Part shown: positions 39,540 through 52,399 of the stretch, in pieces | Numbering within the stretch: the stretch's first letter is position 1 | Layout of the letters: each line of letters begins with the position of its first letter | Assembly (NCBI GenBank): GCA_037951165.1 | Contig: JBBDHG010000097.1 | Location: forward strand, 952,001 to 1,016,000 | Direction of reading: 5' to 3' | From: Lophius americanus | Taxonomy: Eukaryota; Chordata; Actinopteri; Lophiiformes; Lophiidae | Length of the DNA: 64,000 nt | The notes under the pieces: model-generated | Databases searched by the model: none | What the model was told of the DNA's origin: nothing | The model's input: the letters and a program-made list of their open reading frames with translations, nothing else | Translations under genes and position numbers: made by a program

Positions 39540-39704
39540 TTTAGGGACTGACACCAGATGTGGCTGGTTAGCCTGTTAGTACTAAAGACCTTGCATAAGT
39601 TTCCAAACTGGATTTCTGCAAATTCCTCTTTTCACTAGGATTTGAACCCCAGTCCCCTGGACCAAGGTCAGTGGCGTACCCCACCGAGCTATCCAGCTGC
39701 CAGC
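39540..39704 (-). mobile_element. tRNA-headed SINE, second family, shorter copy
   Basis: The minus-strand head GGCAGCTGGATAGCTCGGTG, then ACTGACCTTGGTCCAGGGGA, and box B GGGGTTCAAATCC. It is clearly the same family as 37608-37872. Box A and box B are well kept here. Confidence 0.75.
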
Positions 39705-40006
39705 TGGCAGAGACACACATCAAACACTAAAATTACAGAAGGAATCATCCTACACAGCTTTCTTCAAGCCTCAATATTTGAGCAAATATCAACACCCAAG
39801 AAGCCCTTACAACAGCTCATCAAGGTGGAAATACATCTCCAGCTGAGTGGAGCAGGCATTGATCAAGGAGCACAATCACCCATAATTCACCACTACGCTC
39901 ACTCCTTCCTGCTCTGATTTGTAATCAGCCGCATAAACGCCACCAAAACTGAAGCTTAAAGGTCAGATATTCTTGAATTACTTTCCTCCAAAGGGTATGT
40001 ATGGAT

Positions 40007-40757
40007 TAGGTCTGAATGATTCATCCTCAAAAGATTGCATTCTCAATTCAGACATACTTTTTTGAGGTAAATATTGCAATAATACTGTATCATAACTCAA
40101 GTATTGTGATAATATCGTATCTTGAAGCTCCTAGCATTTCACAACACTGAAAACTCTCTTTCAGTTATATCCAATGTTTTCTGATCCTAATGTCTTAGTT
40201 TATGGCAGTGCAAAATCCAAGGAATCAAAGTTAAAACACACATTCACTAACCCCCAGAGTCACTAACACAGTCCATCAGTCTTTGTCTGACTTTTTAACC
40301 TCCCCAAATTTGAGGCAGGTTAGCCTCTGTTCGCACTCAAAGAACCCCCTCGTTGACCACCATTTCCCGGGTGAGGTGTGTCTCCTTGGAGACACCGGTC
40401 CGGTGGGTGACAATTCAGAGAAGATGAGGTGACCTGTAATAATTATAAAAACTTGTAAAAAAACTTTGTAAAGCACCTTGTAGAGAGTTGATCAGGTTTG
40501 CAACCAGCAGCTAGCAAAACATGGACTGCAACACGATGCTCGGGGTTAGAAGGTGAGCGGCGGACAGTACGTTACTGTGAGTACCCGTTTCCGTATTTAT
40601 CAGACAGCTATTCATGGTTTGATTGTGTGTGGGAGCGTGAACGCACGCCATAATAAAGTGCGCTGAATAGTCCAGATTTAAGCGAAGCCTCAAAGCAGAT
40701 AATTTGCCTTTTATTAATCAAGTTACTCAAATTATTCAGGGAATCGTTTCAGCCCTA
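40007..40757. mobile_element. Probable hAT-like nonautonomous element
   Basis: The left end TAGGTCTGAATGATTCATCC and the reverse complement of the right end, TAGGGCTGAAACGATTCCC, form an imperfect terminal inverted repeat. No matching target duplication is visible (GTATGGAT against CTTGAGTG). It encloses the dispersed repeat copy at 40199-40680. No transposase is seen. Confidence 0.5.
40199..40680 (+). repeat. Unclassified ~500 bp dispersed repeat, copy 2
   Basis: It begins TTTATGGCAGTGCAAAATCC and ends near GTGCGCTGAATAGTCCAGAT. It is collinear with copy 1 at 7440-7975, with scattered substitutions and indels. Copy 2 lacks the block around CACGACGATCTAAGCC of copy 1. Confidence 0.8.
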
Positions 40758-41449
40758 CTTGAGTGAGTTGCATCACCTCCTCTTCTCACTAATCTCTGTA
40801 GTTATCATTATAACATCATTAACCAAAGGACAATTAAAGTTAATTTAGTTTGGCTAAAGTCCTTAATGTTCGCTTTTTCTTTAAATCTTGTTCATTAATC
40901 TAAATTATTTTCAGGATTTGCACGTCTGCTGGCTTCTTTAGCTTTGCGATTTGTGATGGCTTTTCCCTCTTTCTCTACTGCACTGTCCTTCTCAGTGTGT
41001 CAGACATTAAGTTATTCCTCTGCCTCCTTTAGTTAAAACGGTATATGGACTAAGTATTATTTGATACGTTGGAGACGACTATTAGTGTCTTGTCCCTATT
41101 GATTGTATTGTTACCAATCAATATGGACAAAACATACACATGCATACTTCGCCCCATCTCTCACTCATATCTACATCTTTCATATCATAACTTCCATACT
41201 CCTCCCAATATTTCTTGACCCCTTTCCCTCTTCATCCGATTTTAATATTGTGATCCAAACAAGATGAACCGAACAAATATAAGGCAGATCCATGCTTCAT
41301 AAAAAACATACACTTTAATCGCAAAAACGTCCTATAATCAAATAATACCAAAAAAATGGGAACGTTTGAGTGGACGCCCATAAAAAAGTGGGAAATAATT
41401 GTGGCACTAACAAAAAACAACCCCTGCAAGTAGATTGAACTTCTGCTAA

Positions 41450-42240
41450 TGTTTCGGCTTCTAGAGTCTTCTTCTGAGCAATAGGAAGGTATAAGGGGAA
41501 GATATAATTTGAGATCCAGCAATTTATATTTTATTACATGGGTAGGTTACCCCCCCTGGTTGGGACAGTCACATGTTCCAGTCCAATGAAGTGTAAAGTA
41601 GCTTGAGGGCCATGTTTGGCTTCTTGGTGATGTTTGGCCATGGCATATGCCATATTCCCTAAACGGATGGCTGTTTTGTGTTCTGAGATGTGTTGTTTGA
41701 GTGCTCTCTTAGTTTTTCCAATGTATGCCAGTCCACAGGACATGTGAGCATATGGACCACTGATCTGTTATAAATTGTTAGATTGGAAATTTTGTGTGGT
41801 TGGGTGAACAATTTAACGTTTGTGGTATATTGGCATTGGTTGCAGTTTACGCATTTTTATCTCCTTGGATGATAAGCCATTTGCCGTTGGGTTTGCTAAG
41901 TTGAAAGGTGTGAACCAGTTTGTCTCCGATTGTGGGTGCATGTCTAAATTAAAGGAGTGGGGGTTCCTTTGTGATCTCCCGTAGTGATGGTTCCGTTACA
42001 GGATATTCCAATGTTTGTTTATTTTGACCGAAAGTTTATGTCGGCCATGGGTGAACTCAGTAGTGTATGTTATTCTTTCTGGTGATGGCGATTTTGTTTT
42101 GGGCTCAAGTAGGATACTAGGAAATGATAAAGCATAATCATATGCTCTGTTTATTACAGCCAGGGTGTAGTTTCATGAACTGAATCTAGATTTCATCTCT
42201 TCTGCTTTGTGGTTGAATTCATCCATTCATCATTTTAGAC
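41450..42240 (-). mobile_element. Penelope-like element, 3' part with GIY-YIG region
   Basis: The minus-strand frame at 41743-41534 has CGLAYIGKTKRALKQHISEH followed by GLEHV and RGG. This is the GIY-YIG endonuclease region of Penelope-like retroelements. Upstream on the same strand are decayed pieces of the linker, including HKLSVKINKHWNIL and SFNLDMHPQSETNWF with a residual Cys-rich segment. The frame stops right after RGGNLPM, so the usual C-terminal part is lost. The sequence GAAGAAGACTCTAGAAGCCG just after it resembles the 3' UTR style of fish copies. It is a dead, 5'-truncated insertion. Confidence 0.82.
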
Positions 42241-42540
42241 TGCTCTTTTCAAAAGTCTGCCTTTATTATTGCTACTCTTCATTCTCTGAAAGCTTTTAAA
42301 ATCCATTACTGGAAATGTTTAAAAGTTGTCAAGTTGAGTCACGATGCAATTTTAATAAAATTACCCTTATTAAAAGTGAATCAGTTGTATTCACTTGATT
42401 CAGATCGAAATGTGTTTCTGTTAATCACTATGAGGCATGTTTAAAGGATTGAAGTTTAAAAGCTAAAAGCTTTACAATATATAAATGACATCTAAGACTG
42501 CTAATGGTAATAAATATTTGCTTAATCTGTGTAATGATTA

Positions 42541-42580
42541 TGAGGGGGTCGTTGGAAAATTTGAGGGGGTCGTTGGAGCC
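42541..42580 (+). repeat. Two-copy 21-bp tandem repeat
   Basis: TGAGGGGGTCGTTGG occurs at 42541 and 42562. 42600-45030 holds AT-rich DNA and a GT patch near 44343-44398, with no gene. Confidence 0.85.
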
Positions 42581-45031
42581 CTGTAAGGGCTGACTAGCAC
42601 TAAAATTTTTGGTAAGCCCTGCTCTATTTTATGAAATTATATGGTGATAACCTCTGTACCGTAAAGCGTGTGTGCCACCTAATAGGCCTGTGTTTTTCAT
42701 CGATAGGTTTAATGTTTTTTAAAATGTTGAATGATAAAATAAAAAATTCTCCCATTCATTTTAGACGGGCCAGTTAAGCAACAGGGAGGGACTTGGCTTG
42801 TTGCCCACACAGTACAGTGTCTTATTATAATTGACAAATATAATTTTGTTTAAGAATACGTAAATAAGACTGTACACTACAGAAGTCACATTCCATTATG
42901 TATTCCCTGTCAAAATAATGTAAATATTCAATTTAGTAGTAAGAAACAAATAACCTCGTTGAGCTTCCACGTATAAGCAAAAAAACAAGCACAAACACAC
43001 ACACTCCAAATTCCTGTCAGCTTCAAATACAAACAAATAAATAAATTACCACAGAGTTATTAATTATTTTGAGGCAGGAATGAAATTTGCATGTGTCTAG
43101 AGACTTCTTGTGTGTGTGAGTGTGAAGATGCATGAGGATTAACCCGAAAGATAAACGGATAGGCAGACCAAGAGAGCAACAGGAAGAAATCACAAATGCA
43201 AACAATTACGAAAAATATATGAAAGCAGATAAAAGCTGCTATTTTCCACATCAAAAATGTAAAAAAAAAAGTGTTCATTCCTTTTTCTTATTTTTTATCA
43301 AGATTTGTTTTTGTTTTGATTACAATGCTGAATGGTAATCCAAGTACGACATACGATCTTGGTTATTGATTATGTTTATCATGCTTACAGGTACTGCGTT
43401 ATGTATCTGCATATTTGTCCAAATATGATATTCATCAACTTATCTATTACCCCCTCAGCCTTGACACAACTGACACAGCGACGATTTAGTAAATTAAGTC
43501 AAAATATAGCAGTATTAATACCACCCATCTGTGCACCCATGGGTGTGCTGGTATTAAAATGAGGTGCAGTCAGGCTCATTGTTGGTTTATTTCCATCTCA
43601 AGGCACGTGAAAGCATTTGTTACTTCGACCATAATATGCCTGGTCTAATGTCATTGAGGCAATGTCTTTATCCCTAGGAGTTTTAATGTACAGAATACAG
43701 ATGTTGAACTTAAACTTGAAAAACTACAAACTGTTTTCAAAAGTCTTTCTGAACAATGTGTGCAAATGAAAGGCCAAAATTTAACAAAAGTTTAATATTG
43801 TATTTGAAAACGGTTGTTGTGTAAACAGTTCTTAAATGAAAGCCTCTTTGTGTCCCGTGTACCGTACCATGAACAAGACATTGGCGACAGTGGAGAGAAA
43901 AAAATGCCTTTTTTCGGGCAGAAACCTCGAGCAGATGCCAGACTGATGGTGGACGACCTACTGCCATGACCGGTTGAGTTATTTTTTTTCGGGGGGGAGA
44001 AGGAGAAGCAATGATATCACCAAGCTAAAATTAACCATTTCTCCCTACTTTCGCTAATAATCATGAAAAGGCTGAAATGTGCTATTTGACAGCGGCGTAT
44101 GGATTAAGTATTCAGCTAGAAATTCAAATCCATGTTAACGGACCTCCAGTCTACTCTGGAGGGTTCACATGGAGAGTAGAGAAGGTACTGGAAATTTCAG
44201 TTTACCCCCTCTCTAACTCATCAGTAATACGAAGGATGAAGCTGTTGGTGGGACCGTCACCTGAATTTCACACACTATCATTCTGTCTCTCTTTCCAGGG
44301 CTTCAGGTTATACATTTAATTACATTTGACATTTCAAGTGTGTCTTTGTGTGGGTGTGCGTGTGTGTGTATTTGTGCGTGTGTGTGTGTGTGTGTGTCTA
44401 TAAAATGTTCTGAGGGACTAAACTAGGGAGAGTTTTGAAGACCCTACAATACTACAAACCAAGAGATGTCAGTTTAGTGGTTCGAGGGCATTGTTTAGTT
44501 GTCTCTGTGGTGTTCTCCGTCCCATCCATCAGCCTCTTGCACCACAGCAGCTTGTCTCTCTGCATGTACTGCTTACCTCCTCTCTCGTTCCTTTCTTTTC
44601 TTATACAGATGTCAAAATAGATTAATCTTAAATTTCGCTCGGCTGCCACATCACCTTTTTGTTTTCTGTTCATTCTCTTCGATGAAAAAAAAACCGAAAG
44701 AACAGAGACGTAGGAACAGTTGATTTTTGTTTGATGAGGAGGTCTTAGCGGAAACTGGTTTGGATGATTTTACAAGATCTTGTGAAACAGTGGATAAGCA
44801 AATTTAAATTAAAAAGGTTAATTCACTCATTCTGCAGCATTTTTTATTTCCTGATATGGTCTCTGATTATTTCGCTATGGAGACTGAGTTTGTTTGTTAA
44901 GTGATTAGATTTTATTAAGATTGTACAAAAGAAATACATTATATTTTACTGAATTAGAAGTAAATGTAGTGAAAGGGTGGGAAATGGGTCAGGAAGGACC
45001 CCATTAAAGTTTGGTATTTCTTTTATGATGT

Positions 45032-45058
45032 CAACGTGTCTTTTAAGACGACACGTTG
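45032..45058. repeat. Short hairpin, 9-bp perfect arms
   Basis: CAACGTGTC and GACACGTTG flank a 9-nt loop. No terminator-like context applies in this genome. Confidence 0.85.
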
Positions 45059-45083
45059 CCATTTCAGATTTCATCTAACTATT

Positions 45084-45275
45084 CACAACTATGATCAATT
45101 TAGAGTCAGTAATTTAGCTGTGATTCAGATGATTGGACAGTGTGATGCATCGCAATACCCGGAAGGAACCAACACAGGAAGAACATACAAACTCCACACA
45201 GAAAGGCTCTAAGGTGGATATGAACCAGGAACCTTCTTCCTGTGAGGAAACTGTACTACCTACTATGCTATATGT
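45084..45275 (-). mobile_element. tRNA-headed SINE, first family, diverged
   Basis: On the minus strand: ATAGTAGGTAGTACAGTTTC, box B CCTGGTTCATATCC, then GTTTGTATGTTCTTCCTGTG, and the tail AATTACTGACTCTAAATTG. It is the same architecture as 7139-7418 but older. Confidence 0.75.
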
Positions 45276-46482
45276 AAGTAGTTTGTCAGAAAGTATCAGG
45301 TACTTATAAAACTAGCTAATACAGTATATGTGGTAAAATATCAAATGAAGAATTTTTTTTTTGTGTAAGCTCTATTTAACTGGGAACACCCTTGAGAATA
45401 AGTGAGATAAAGTTCGGTAACTGACAGCATTGTACAGGTTGAAGTAACATTTTACATACTGAGAAATTACTAAGTCAAAGTCTTGAGGCTTTGTAGGCTT
45501 TCCTGGTTGTAGCTACTCTCTACAACAGCTAGCTTGAGTAACGTATGTTTTAATTGGATGAACACTTAAGCGAGTGCCGCATCTCTGCCTCCATTACAGT
45601 TTAAATACCGTATGTTGATCAATAGCCGTGTAAACAGTGGCTCCTAGCTTAAAAATAGAACAACACACAAACAAATTTATATAAAATTGTTGTTGTTTGT
45701 CACGCATATATCTCTCTCTAAATCAACCACTGGCCAGCGTAAGTCACTTCAGTGTTCCTGTTAGCTGTAATGAATGCAAACAGAGAAAATACCTTGAAGG
45801 TACTTAGTTCTTAGAGTGTTTGGTCCAAAACAAACTCCTAGTGACTAATTATTAACTATTTTGCAAATTAATTAAAGAGTAAAAGCATTTTATGTTGTAT
45901 ATTTTGATCATAGCAGGTGTTGGGTTCCAGCCTGCTCTCTGCATCAAATAATCTAGACTGCAAGAGAGGCAGCCTACAATCAGGTGGATCCTGATAGGGC
46001 TGCTATCAGTGGTTGCAAATATCTGTGAGCTCACAGCTGAGAGGGATGAAACTGGCAGCCTTTGTTTAATGGATTGGTGTTAACAGTAAGTACTTAATGT
46101 GAAGCAGACACAAACACTTGTTTGCATTAATGGAAAAGCATACAGACACACGCTCATACGCATTAGTGAAAATAATGAACTAATTTGTAGATATATACAA
46201 CAGCTGAAATTAGAGACACACAGTCTATCCCAGCCATGTGAACACAACTATTACTCAATGCCTCCTCACCCAACCACGCTTGACCAAACATCCTCTCATG
46301 GCTGACTTCCTAGCAGAGGACATATGTGTGTGTGGGCAATGTATCGTCATTTCATTGTTACCCATTCTCTGTTCTCGTGCTTCTCAACATTCATTTACAT
46401 CAAAATAACATCTGTCAACTTCTGCACAAATACACCTGACAGACACAGCTGATGTCTGGACACATGAACGCAAGCACGTATA

Positions 46483-46485
<3 letters not shown>

Positions 46486-46559
<74 letters not shown>
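46486..46559 (+). repeat. (CA)n microsatellite
   Basis: 37 uninterrupted CA units. Confidence 0.98.
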
Positions 46560-46563
<4 letters not shown>

Positions 46564-46977
46564 GAAATTCTCACCCTCTAACCAAAAAACAGTAAAAGCC
46601 CATGATTTTACTGCAAAGGGTGTATTTTTCTCTCAAGAGCACATCTGGGTGTAGAGTGCTCTCCCTGCTCCAGATGTGTTTTTAACAACTGCAGGGCACA
46701 TCGCACCTGGAGACCGCAGATACACAAACAAATGATCTATGTCACCAACAAACAATAAAACTTCAGACTTTAGTCAATACAGAGCTTTGATACGAGCTTA
46801 TGATTGATATTTGTGAGTGTGCATGACGTGATTTGGGTTGGGATGAGGAGAAATAGCAAGATTAAAGAAAAACTTCATTGCCTGTCACCACACTCACTGC
46901 TGAGGAAATAATTTGATTTCTGAATCTAAATAACATCCCCCTTGCTTGGTTTCTTTACTCACACACAAGCACATGAA

Positions 46978-47170
46978 GGGAGTCAGCGCTGCCTGTGGGC
47001 CACCAGTACATTTGGCTGAGGACCCTCCTACTGGCTTAATGGAGCTAATTAGCAATGATAAGACGTCCAATCAGTGTGCCGGTTTCCTGAAGGCTCTTGT
47101 TAGGAGCTAATTAAAGAACCAATCACAGCAGGAGAAGTGAAGGCGCTGAGTCCCAATAAAAGGGAAAAGG
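46978..47170. promoter_or_regulatory. Candidate conserved noncoding element
   Basis: A balanced-composition, repeat-free stretch carries homeodomain-type TAATTA cores inside GGAGCTAATTA, which occurs at 47041 and 47103, and CCAATCA motifs. Flanking sequence is low-complexity. Genes of this family are surrounded by deeply conserved enhancers in vertebrates, so this is a plausible one. That is inference: no alignment was made. Confidence 0.3.
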
Positions 47171-48325
47171 GTTAAACAATGCACATTCTAGACAGCTTGA
47201 CTTAGGTGCAGTTATTTCTGAAAGAACAAAAGCAGTTATGATTACAATAGGGAACCGGATCAAAAGAGCAATATAGCAATCCTAAATGAAAACCGTAATA
47301 ATAGATATCTAGAATGCACCTGCTTATTCGGTTTGGGTGTGACTTAAAAATCAGTAACTGTAACATGTGGTTTGTAATGACGGAACGTTTTGCATTTAAG
47401 TGAAGGCAATATTTGTTAATTTATGATTCCTACGTGGATGAAGTTTTCTAGACATCTTTAGTATAATCCCCTGATTGGTTCCTTCTACTATTTCTACAGC
47501 TGCTACAGTTCTACCTGCTTTTTAGTAACTGCTGTAACAACTGCTAGGAGTTTTAGTCCTATATTTTCACTGTGTTTTCTCCATCATTACCCATATCATC
47601 ACACCACTTTACCTCTGTCCTCTCTGCTCCCATCCCTCCCTCTTATACATCCCTCATCTCTGTTTTCCAGGGGTAGTGTTCACGCAGCGTTGAGTCCTCT
47701 CTCCCTCTCTCTGTCCCTATCTCTCAATCTGGGCTTCATGCTGTGCCGGTTTAATTGTAACAGCACCCTTGTGTGCTAGTTGGGCACCATGTGTGTGCGT
47801 GTTAGTGTGTGTGTGTGTTTGTCTGTGTAGAGGAGAAAGAAAGAGGGAAGAGTTGGAGGGAGATACCACCTCAGAGTGTTCAAGGATATGCAGCAGGGTG
47901 CCTGGCCACTTTTCTGTCTCCTCTTCCACCTACTTTTCCTCTCTTCATCCTCCTTCTCTTCACTCTTTCCACAATATACTATTCACTCCCAGCTTCTTTT
48001 TTCCCCTTCCAAGTGCAGACGTTTCCTCTCATTGTTTTGCTTGCTCTGCCCCGCTTATCTCTCTTCGCCATGCATCTCAATGCCTTCCCTACTCATGCAA
48101 CACTTCTGTATTCATCTCCTGTCTGTCTAAGCCTTCACTCTTCCATCTATTGCTCCCTTTAAGCCCCGCCCCTCTACAGGTTGTACCTCCCATAATGCCT
48201 TTGGAGACTTCCTGTCAGAGTTCCCTGCTCCTCACTCGTCTCCTTAATCAGCTGTCAAATATCAAACACCCACTCTGCTCCTCTTCTCCATTTCCCCCAA
48301 TGGACCCCCCAAGAGGCACAGGCAC

Positions 48326-48336
<11 letters not shown>

Positions 48337-48376
<40 letters not shown>
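48337..48376 (+). repeat. (CA)n microsatellite
   Basis: A CA array facing the GT array at 48413-48508 across a 36-bp spacer. Confidence 0.97.
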
Positions 48377-48378
<2 letters not shown>

Positions 48379-48412
48379 GACAACACGCATAACAGAAAGT
48401 GCAGCTTTATGT

Positions 48413-48413
48413 T

Positions 48414-48508
<95 letters not shown>
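48413..48508 (+). repeat. (GT)n microsatellite
   Basis: About 45 GT units. It is complementary to the preceding CA array. Confidence 0.98.
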
Positions 48509-48510
<2 letters not shown>

Positions 48511-48769
48511 ATTCAGCTGAATACTAATAGATGTTCATCAAAGGTAGCCTGTTAATATCACTCACTATCACAAACACTTGTTTGGATCTAACGGGATAAT
48601 GTTGAGAAGACATCTTATAAACATGGGTGACATCAGTACACACACACACACATCCAGTAACTACCCATATCTGTCCAAAGCTCACACACGGCTCATGATG
48701 ATAGGGAGTTTGTGTTTCCCGCTTAATGACAGCAAAACACTGGTCCACTTCATCTATCTGTCAGCCCTG

Positions 48770-48909
<140 letters not shown>

Positions 48910-49129
48910 GTGTGGCCATGTCAGTGTGTATGCATGTGGTTCATGACGCTGTGGAGAATGGAAGAACGAGGGATTGTGGGTGGAAAGTGAAGAGATAGAG
49001 GGAGGGAAGAAAGTAAAATAAGGAATTTAAGACAGAGAGATGGTCTTCCAAAGTGTAGAAGAGGTTGAGGTAACGTAATTTAATCACCTCAGTTTCCGCT
49101 GCTATTTCCAGGCACGCAACACACACTTG

Positions 49130-49340
49130 TCTAAATGATTAGTCATTAGCTGGCGAACCCACTGGCAGAAAAACAAGCGACGATTAATCTAACAAAGCCA
49201 TCAGAAGTGTTGTGCCATTACCCTAAGAGAAGAAAACAACGCCATTGATGAAAACACTTGATTTATAATTTCTATCATCTTCAACAGTCAATAGGAAGAT
49301 AATTCTTCAACAGCTGCTCCGCATTGATCACAGCCGCACA
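49130..49340. promoter_or_regulatory. Candidate conserved noncoding element
   Basis: A repeat-free block with ATGATTAGTCATTAGC and CGATTAATCTAACAAAGCC and then an E-box CAACAGCTGC. Composition differs from the microsatellite-rich surroundings. This is an inference from texture only. 49350-52400 shows no gene. Confidence 0.25.
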
Positions 49341-52300
49341 ATACAAGAACAATCTCCTTTGTATCAAGCAATCTGAAACATTATACAGTGCATGGGCTGT
49401 TACAAACACTGAACGGGTCACTGTTGTCACTGTCACTGTCCAACTTGGCTGCAAACTCACTTCTAATAAAATTGACTCATTGCTCAGTAGACTGGGAAAG
49501 TGTGGCTGTTCATTATAACTACAGTAGGACTACACACCATGATAGAAACAAGCATTTTGTAAAGTGGTAGCATAATATTCGCTATTCCCGATAGTGTATC
49601 CAGTAAGACCCTTAAAACTGCCACGTGGTCGTTTTTACCCCTTTAAAAACAGTGCCAGTAATCAAGGCTGTTTACTTTCACCTCATTAATAAGTCACCTT
49701 GACAAAATATCCACTTAAAATTATGATTTTTCACAAAAACCCTTACAATCTCTTTACATTAATACATATCATACAAGCCAAACACCATATTCATCACAAG
49801 ACTACAAAAATATTAATCTCTTCGTACAGGATAAATCCAAAAAAGGGTCTGACTTGTGCTGAAGAAATATATAGTTTTGATATGAGGCTTGCTAGGTGTC
49901 ACCTGTGTGTAATGGAAGACAGAAACCACCATAACCTCTAGCATGTTTACAGATATGCATGGGTGTGAAAGAAACAAAAATTCCTAGCAGAAATGTCCAT
50001 AGACATCAGAATACTGGGTTAAACTCGTGAACAGATAAAGAAAAAATCTTCCGCAAAGGACTTCTACCCCAATCCAAAGCAACTTTTTGTGTTGACATAT
50101 TCTTTCATCTCTTCAGTTTTAAGTGATCTTATTAATAAAGCTAGTAAAAATGAATGGTCTTTTTTGTTGGACTGGGGTCTAATATCGAACAGAAATAGTG
50201 TATAAAAGTATTTATTGAGTCACATTCTTAGTTAATAGTATTGATAATCTGTGTCAGTGTAATTTAATGATTTTCTTTTTTGACAACTCTATAAGGCAAT
50301 TGAGTCTCAATTTGAGTTTTAGGAAACATCATTGACCAGGAGATGTTTTATTTGTATAGTAGTACATTTAAAAACACCATTGAGAAGGGAAAATAAGACT
50401 GTTAATTACATGAAATAAAACCCTTGTTCCTCTATTACTTCTCACTGACTCAATGATGTTCCTGAAAATCCAGCAGGAATTGATCAAAATTATTGTAATA
50501 CTACTCAACATTGCCCGGTGAAATCATATGCTCCTTTACACAGTGTTCACAAAAACATTCATGGGTTCTCAGTTTTAGTTTGACAAGACAGCTATAGGTG
50601 TTTTAGACATCCTGTTTTCTCTATTGTCCTGTCTAAGTGGACAGGGTTTCCAAGCCAAAGAAGCAGGGGCCTGGTCCCATAAACCACCTCGATGGATCTG
50701 ACTTGATGCAAAATACTCAAACATACCGTAATACAGAGGGAGAAACAGGGAGCTAAGGATCCTGTAAAATAAGGGGGTGGGGTGTAAATGGCAACCAGAA
50801 GGCCAACTCACACACACACACACACGCAGGAAGTGCCCAAGCCGCTCGTAACATGATCACGATCCACAGCTGTCTCAACTTGTGGAAACAAAATACAGTC
50901 AAGTGGAAAAGTGACACATAAAAGAAATGCGCGGAAAAGAGGTGAATAAAACAGGCCAAAAGAACAAAACGAGTAATTAATTGAGAAACAGAGAAAAATG
51001 AAAGAGGGGGGAAGGAGCAATGAAGAAGCCCCTGTGGGCCAGTGGTGGAGCTGGTCCATACAAAACATAGCAGGGGTGCATTCTTCCATCTCTGTGTGTC
51101 TGGTATTTTCCTCTAACTCCTCCTTCCACACCAGGAGATCAGGATCAATAAACTGGGGAATGTGTGCGGGTTTTTCATGTTGTGCAGTGCAGTGTGCTTG
51201 TATACGGATGTGTGTCTCTCCAGTTTTTGGCTTTGTCTGTGGGTGGGTGGGTGTGTGTGTGTGGGTGTGAGTGTGTGTGTGTGTGACTGACTGACTAGTC
51301 CAAAGTAAGCTATCATATATATTTATATATTTATTTATGTGTTTTTCCACTGGGGTTGTGCCCTTTTATGTAGACATTTCAACAGTCTGGGTGCATTTCA
51401 GAGGCGGACAGAAACGCCATTTAATCCACAGCAGCCTTGGACACACCAGCACAGCATGCTAACACAACCATAACACACACACAGAACACAGCCGAGTCAG
51501 TGTGTGTGCATAGCTAAGGGAACTGCCTTGATATCACACATGGGTAATCCACACACAAGTCAAAGCCAGCTGTATCTAGCAAAGGAGGGTGAATCAGGAG
51601 AGATGAACAAATGTTAGGGGAGAGGGATGTTTAAGACAGGAAGAGAGCGTGAACATCTTCTTCTCTAAACGCACAATATTTGAACAAATTTGTTAACATT
51701 TCTCATAATTTAGTTAGAAAAGACTGTTTGAGCATATTTTTAATCTAATGAACTTTAAGAGACAAATGACAACATATTGTGACCTTTGGATGTCATCACC
51801 CACAGAGTAAAGTTAGCAGAGAAGCAAACTCAAGAAGCAACGAATGGGAGCAGCCTACCAGCACACACGGTAACATGAAACAACTCAGACCAATTCATGT
51901 TCAGACAGGCTACTGTCGCTGCTGAAAAGGTGATGTTAATAACACTGCAGTCTCTTTTGTTAATGTCTAACAGACAGGAATCATATCTCTCCAAAACAAC
52001 TATTTCATGAAGTACTGTAGTTGACTTCTTTGGAATAAAAACAGCTGAGACCATTTCTTTTACTTTTTTTTTCACTATTGGATTTCACGTTCCTGAGCCC
52101 ATAGAGTTTTATCCTTCAGTTTTTAATGCAGTACCATCGGAAGAATCATAGATCAAATTCTTATGTCTGCATGTAAAGCTGCAAAACTGCAGATTTATAT
52201 CTATCTGTCTATAAATATATCTTAGACTAAATAGTGAAAAAAATAATATTGACCGTTTGTTTGAAGAGAGCATTTTAATAAATCTCTGCACTGCCAGCCT

Positions 52301-52399
52301 ACGACTGAGTATGACAGAGTGCAAAGACACAATACACAGAAAAGACAGAATGCCAGATTCTAACTTATAATTGTGAGAGTACACAGTGTGTGTCACAAC

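Noticed and set aside
39640..39704. Possible tRNA gene on the minus strand
   Set aside because: It is the head of a SINE repeated at 37608-37872, with extra bases between the boxes.
47769..48380. 203-codon plus frame
   Set aside because: CT-rich and CA-rich low-complexity sequence, with Pro/Ser/Leu composition and no recognisable domain or splice signals.
50808..51350. 180-codon minus frame
   Set aside because: Ends in CA-repeat sequence, no domain; typical chance frame in repeat-rich DNA.
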